25,433 bases of DNA from DASRCB01 sp035653295 (GTDB lineage Bacteria > Acidobacteriota > Terriglobia > Bryobacterales > Bryobacteraceae). Location of the stretch: the NCBI GenBank assembly GCA_035653295.1, contig DASRCB010000029.1:1-25433 (forward strand), in the 5' to 3' direction. A program made the position numbers and the translations under genes. Below, one piece after another: positions 22,592 through 25,433 of the stretch. Within the stretch, counting starts at the first letter, position 1; each line of letters starts with the position of its first letter. Under the pieces are notes generated by a model that saw nothing but the letters and a program-made list of their open reading frames with translations, searched no databases and had not been told where the DNA came from.

Positions 22592-23929
22592 TCAGTTCGT
22601 GCTCAACATCGCATCGCCGGCCAGTGAATTCGGGCCGGCGCGGGTCACCCGCACCGGGAGATAGCTCCCGATCAAATTATCGCCGTTTCCGGGCGCCGGG
22701 TGCAGGGCGTGGGTAAAATTCAGGGTCTGGTTGCGCGACGTGCGGCCGATCCATTGTCCGGTGGCGCGGTTGAATCCTTCCACCATGGCCTCCTCGACGG
22801 CGCCCACCAGATTGGAGTTCCGGCGGATCTGAATGGACCGCTGGTGATCCTGCAAAACGCTCAGGCGCCGCCCTTTCTCGTCCTCCGGAATGTGATCCTC
22901 CAGCGCCAGAGCCGGCGTGTTCGGCCGCTTCGAGTACTTGAAGCTGAACAGCGCGTCGTACTCCACTTCGTCCAGCAGCGACAGCGTGCCCCGAAAATCC
23001 TCATCCGTTTCCCCGGGGAAGCCGACAATGATATCGGTGGTGATAGCAATGGGGCGCTTTGCCGCCTTCATCCACTCGATGCGCCGCAGGTACTCATCCC
23101 TGGTATACAGCCGCTGCATCCGTCCGAGCACCGCCGTCGAGCCGGACTGCACCGGCAGATGAACGTGGTTGCAGAGCACCGGGTTATCGTCGATCGCATC
23201 GATGATGTCCTTCACGAAATCACGCGGATGTGAAGTGGTGAACCGCACCCGGCGAATGCCGGCAACTTCCGCCACCCCGCGTAGCAGCCGGGCGAAATCC
23301 CATCCGCGCTCTGACGCGTCGCGGTAGCTGTTGACGTTCTGTCCCAGGAGTTGGATCTCGGTGTAGCCCGCATCGGCCAGCCGGCGCGTCTCCTCCAGGA
23401 TGCTCTCGCTGGTCCGGCTGCGCTCCGGCCCGCGGGTGAAGGGCACCACGCAGTAGGCGCAGGATTTGTCGCAGCCTTCGATGATGGTGATATAAGCGCG
23501 ATGCGGGTTGTCGCGCCGCGTCATGGGCGTGTCGAAGGTCTCTTCTGTGTCGAGGCTCAGGCCCGTTACCCGCCTGCCCCCGTTCTCGATTTGCACCAGC
23601 AGATCGGAAAGCTTGTTGTAGCTGGCGGAACCGCACACCAGACTGACATGCGGGGCCCGTTCGAAAATGCGCTCGCCTTCCTGCTGCGCCACGCACCCGA
23701 GCACCCCGAAAACCTTGCCCCTGCCATGGTCGCGTTTGAACTGCTGCAGGCGGCTGAACACCTTCTGTTCGGCCTTGTCACGAATGCTGCAGGTGTTATA
23801 CAGGACGAGCTCGGCCGATTCCGGCGTCTCCACCTGTTCGTAACCCTGATTGAGAAGCGTGCCAATGACTTTCTCCGAGTCATGCACGTTCATCTGACAG
23901 CCAAACGTCTCGATGTAGAACTTCTTCAT
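22592..23929 (-). CDS. miaB: tRNA-2-methylthio-N6-dimethylallyladenosine synthase
   Basis: The 445-residue radical-SAM enzyme adds a methylthio group to i6A37 in tRNAs that read UNN codons, which includes the tRNA-Phe encoded in this window. The N-terminal MTTase domain has three cysteines for the auxiliary cluster: Cys11 (FGCQMN), Cys47 (NTCSIR) and Cys79 (LGCVAQ). The radical-SAM cluster motif is Cys153, Cys157 and Cys160 (CDKSCAYC). A TRAM RNA-binding domain occupies the last roughly 70 residues. All features of MiaB, as opposed to RimO or MtaB, are present. A -10-like TACAAT at 23950-23955 lies 20 bases upstream. No good ribosome binding site is seen. Confidence 0.97.
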   Translation of the reverse strand: MKKFYIETFGCQMNVHDSEKVIGTLLNQGYEQVETPESAELVLYNTCSIRDKAEQKVFSRLQQFKRDHGRGKVFGVLGCVAQQEGERIFERAPHVSLVCGSASYNKLSDLLVQIENGGRRVTGLSLDTEETFDTPMTRRDNPHRAYITIIEGCDKSCAYCVVPFTRGPERSRTSESILEETRRLADAGYTEIQLLGQNVNSYRDASERGWDFARLLRGVAEVAGIRRVRFTTSHPRDFVKDIIDAIDDNPVLCNHVHLPVQSGSTAVLGRMQRLYTRDEYLRRIEWMKAAKRPIAITTDIIVGFPGETDEDFRGTLSLLDEVEYDALFSFKYSKRPNTPALALEDHIPEDEKGRRLSVLQDHQRSIQIRRNSNLVGAVEEAMVEGFNRATGQWIGRTSRNQTLNFTHALHPAPGNGDNLIGSYLPVRVTRAGPNSLAGDAMLSTN

Positions 23930-23949
23930 GGCGGGGGAGCGCTGATCCT

Positions 23950-23955
23950 ATTGTA
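23950..23955 (-). promoter_or_regulatory. Predicted -10 element of miaB
   Basis: TACAAT on the minus strand, 20 bases before the miaB start. The same hexamer precedes acs and the HNH gene, suggesting a shared housekeeping promoter type with a weak -35. Confidence 0.35.
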
Positions 23956-23975
23956 CGATCGCGGCGGAAAGCGGA

Positions 23976-24488
23976 CTACCCAAGCTTCGCGAACAAGTCC
24001 GTAAGGGGAATGTGGATAAACGGCTCCGCCCGCAGGACGCCACCCTCAGGCTTTCTGAATTCACCTGTATTACAAACCCAGGCCTGCCGGCCCACCGGAT
24101 CGAGAACCCAAATGTTCGGAATGCCGAATGCGGTGTAGTCGTCAATCCGCTCCTGCATGCTGCGCAAAGTGTCATCCTTCGAAAGAACCTCGATGCACAG
24201 CAACGGCGGTTCCGTGAAGACCGCTTCAGGCCGCTGTCCCCGCGAGATGACGCAGATATCCGGTATTCGGAAACGACCCGGCGCAACCCGGATCCGCTGC
24301 TCGGGGAGCACTTCAATATTCCATTCATCCTGGCGGATTCCAAACCAGATGATCAAAATGCCCTGCAGCTTGCTGTGATCGTATTCGCCCACATTACGCC
24401 CGATTAGCTGGCCGTCAACGAGTTCGCAGTCCGGGCGATAGCTCGTGGCGAGATACTCAGCCTCACTGATGAGAGCAGCTGTGGCCAT
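23976..24488 (-). CDS. Uma2 family (DUF820) putative endonuclease
   Basis: The 170-residue protein has the PD-(D/E)xK nuclease-like fold of the Uma2 family. Visible signatures are CELVDGQLIG (Glu22, Asp25), RFRIPDICVI (Asp77), the LLCIEVLSKDD strand (Glu100, with Lys104 nearby), and YTAFGIPNIWVLDP. The family is common in cyanobacteria and some Acidobacteriota, often in many copies, and its target is unknown. The start ATG 24488 has GAGGT eight bases upstream. It lies 27 bases after the RND gene stop on the same strand with no terminator between, so it may be read from the same transcript, although a functional link is not expected. Confidence 0.9.
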   Translation of the reverse strand: MATAALISEAEYLATSYRPDCELVDGQLIGRNVGEYDHSKLQGILIIWFGIRQDEWNIEVLPEQRIRVAPGRFRIPDICVISRGQRPEAVFTEPPLLCIEVLSKDDTLRSMQERIDDYTAFGIPNIWVLDPVGRQAWVCNTGEFRKPEGGVLRAEPFIHIPLTDLFAKLG

Positions 24489-24515
24489 TGGTGGATACCT
24501 CTTATTATGGCTTTT

Positions 24516-25433
24516 TTATTCCCTCTGCAGGAAGTAATTCACCGCCGGCGTGACCACCAGCGACAGCACCATGGACGCCAGCAACCCGCCGATCACCGCG
24601 ATCGCCAGCGGCTGCAGCATCTGCGAGCCGGCGCCCAGAGCCAGCGCCAGCGGAATCATGCCGGCGATCGCCGCGAGGGCGGTCATCATGATAGGCCGCA
24701 GTCTTCGCTCGCCCGCCGCGACCATCGCCTGTTCGGCGCTCATGCCTTCGGCGCGATAGCGCTGGTCGGCGTCCAGCAGCAGAATACCGTTCTTGGCCAC
24801 GATGCCGATCACCATGATCAGCCCCATGAAGGACGAGATGTTGAATGTCGTCCCCGTGATCAGCAGCGCCAGCACCACTCCCGAAGTGGACAGCAGCGCG
24901 GAGGAAAGAATCGCCACCGGCGCCGCGAAGGTGCCGAACTCGAACAGCAGCACCGTAAACACCAGCACGATCGCCAGCGCCAGCACGATCACCAGGTCGT
25001 GGAACGAGCGCTGCTGCTCGGCGTACCCGCCGCCATATTGCACGCGCATCGAGGGCGGCAGATTCAATCCCGCGACCGCCTTCTTCACCGCAGCGATGCC
25101 GCTGCCCAGATTGAGACCCTCCAGCCGCGCCGTAACCGACAACACTCGCTGGAGGTTCTCGCGTACGATTTCCGTCTGCCCGGGATCCCACTGCACATTG
25201 GCCAGCGATCCCAAATTCGCCGTTTTTCCAGTCGAGCTCACCAGCAGAGCGTTGCGGATGTCCTCCACAGTCGCCCGGTACGCTTCGGGATAGCGCACCC
25301 GCACGGTGTAAGAGCGGTCATTGATGATAACCGGATTCTGCGCCGGTTCGCCCTGCAGCAGCGCGCTGGCATCGAGCTCCACTTCATCGGTCGAGAAACC
25401 GGAGCGAGCCACCGCCATGGGGTCCACATCGAA
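24516..25433 (-). CDS. RND-family efflux permease, C-terminal part (5' truncated by window edge)
   Basis: The frame runs through the right edge (Phe-Asp precede the first GTG), so only the last 305 residues are visible out of about 1030 in the family. They cover the end of the periplasmic porter and docking region (about 1-125: NPVIINDRSYTVRVRYP, TANLGSLANVQ) and the final five membrane helices, with VVLALLITGTTFNISSFMG, the signature MVIGIVAKNGILLLDADQRYR, RLRPIMMTALAAIAGMIPLALALG and the last helix ending in NYFLQRE. The family pumps drugs or metals out using the proton gradient. The part with the proton-relay acidic residues (TM4) lies outside the window, so drug-type versus metal-type cannot be settled. 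The adaptor and outer-membrane channel genes would lie to the right. Confidence 0.93.
   Translation of the reverse strand, partial: FDVDPMAVARSGFSTDEVELDASALLQGEPAQNPVIINDRSYTVRVRYPEAYRATVEDIRNALLVSSTGKTANLGSLANVQWDPGQTEIVRENLQRVLSVTARLEGLNLGSGIAAVKKAVAGLNLPPSMRVQYGGGYAEQQRSFHDLVIVLALAIVLVFTVLLFEFGTFAAPVAILSSALLSTSGVVLALLITGTTFNISSFMGLIMVIGIVAKNGILLLDADQRYRAEGMSAEQAMVAAGERRLRPIMMTALAAIAGMIPLALALGAGSQMLQPLAIAVIGGLLASMVLSLVVTPAVNYFLQRE

Noticed and set aside
1..25433. CRISPR arrays, insertion sequences, rRNA genes
   Set aside because: No regularly spaced repeats, transposase-like frames or rRNA motifs were seen on either strand.

Overview
The window looks like a chromosome segment from a GC-rich Acidobacteriota bacterium, most likely of the Bryobacterales/Solibacter type. 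This placement is an inference. It rests on the high GC content, the BlaI plus M56-peptidase operon carrying a GWxTD domain, the secreted PQQ-propeller and TPR proteins, and the many overlapping stop/start codons. No ribosomal RNA or other definitive marker gene is present.

Positions 1-2750 are the integrase-proximal end of an integrated genetic element. It holds the C-terminal half of a DnaB-type helicase cut by the left window edge, a small unknown protein, an excisionase-like helix-turn-helix protein and a tyrosine integrase. The integrase reads toward the 3' end of a minus-strand tRNA-Phe (2748-2823), a classic integration target. The other end of the element lies left of the window.

Positions 2824-8943 are core chromosome: carAB (carbamoyl-phosphate synthetase, minus strand) and a divergent class A flavin monooxygenase. 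Positions 8944-11695 hold a three-gene, translationally coupled operon: a BlaI repressor, a secreted Ig-like protein, and an M56 (BlaR1-type) membrane metallopeptidase fused to a GWxTD domain. A promoter and candidate operator sit just upstream.

Positions 11692-15550 (minus) hold acs-pncB-pncA: acetyl-CoA synthetase, nicotinate phosphoribosyltransferase and nicotinamidase, packed with an 11-nt gap and a GTGA overlap. The grouping suggests that acetate activation is linked to recycling of the nicotinamide released by sirtuin deacetylation. A GH43-like beta-propeller gene is divergent from acs. It is followed by a 353-nt gap (16589-16941) whose first 150 nt have nested inverted repeats and look like a structured RNA.

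Positions 16942-20106 (minus) hold a PQQ beta-propeller protein, a two-repeat secreted protein, an M23 peptidase and an HNH nuclease. A secreted TPR protein (20351-21721, plus) follows with a clear promoter and a strong terminator. Positions 21775-25433 (minus) hold a 100-residue unknown protein coupled to a bifunctional nuclease, miaB, a Uma2 nuclease and the C-terminal part of an RND efflux permease cut by the right edge.

The best candidates for something undescribed are the structured intergenic element at 16591-16739, the M56-GWxTD sensor operon, and the acs-pncB-pncA operon.
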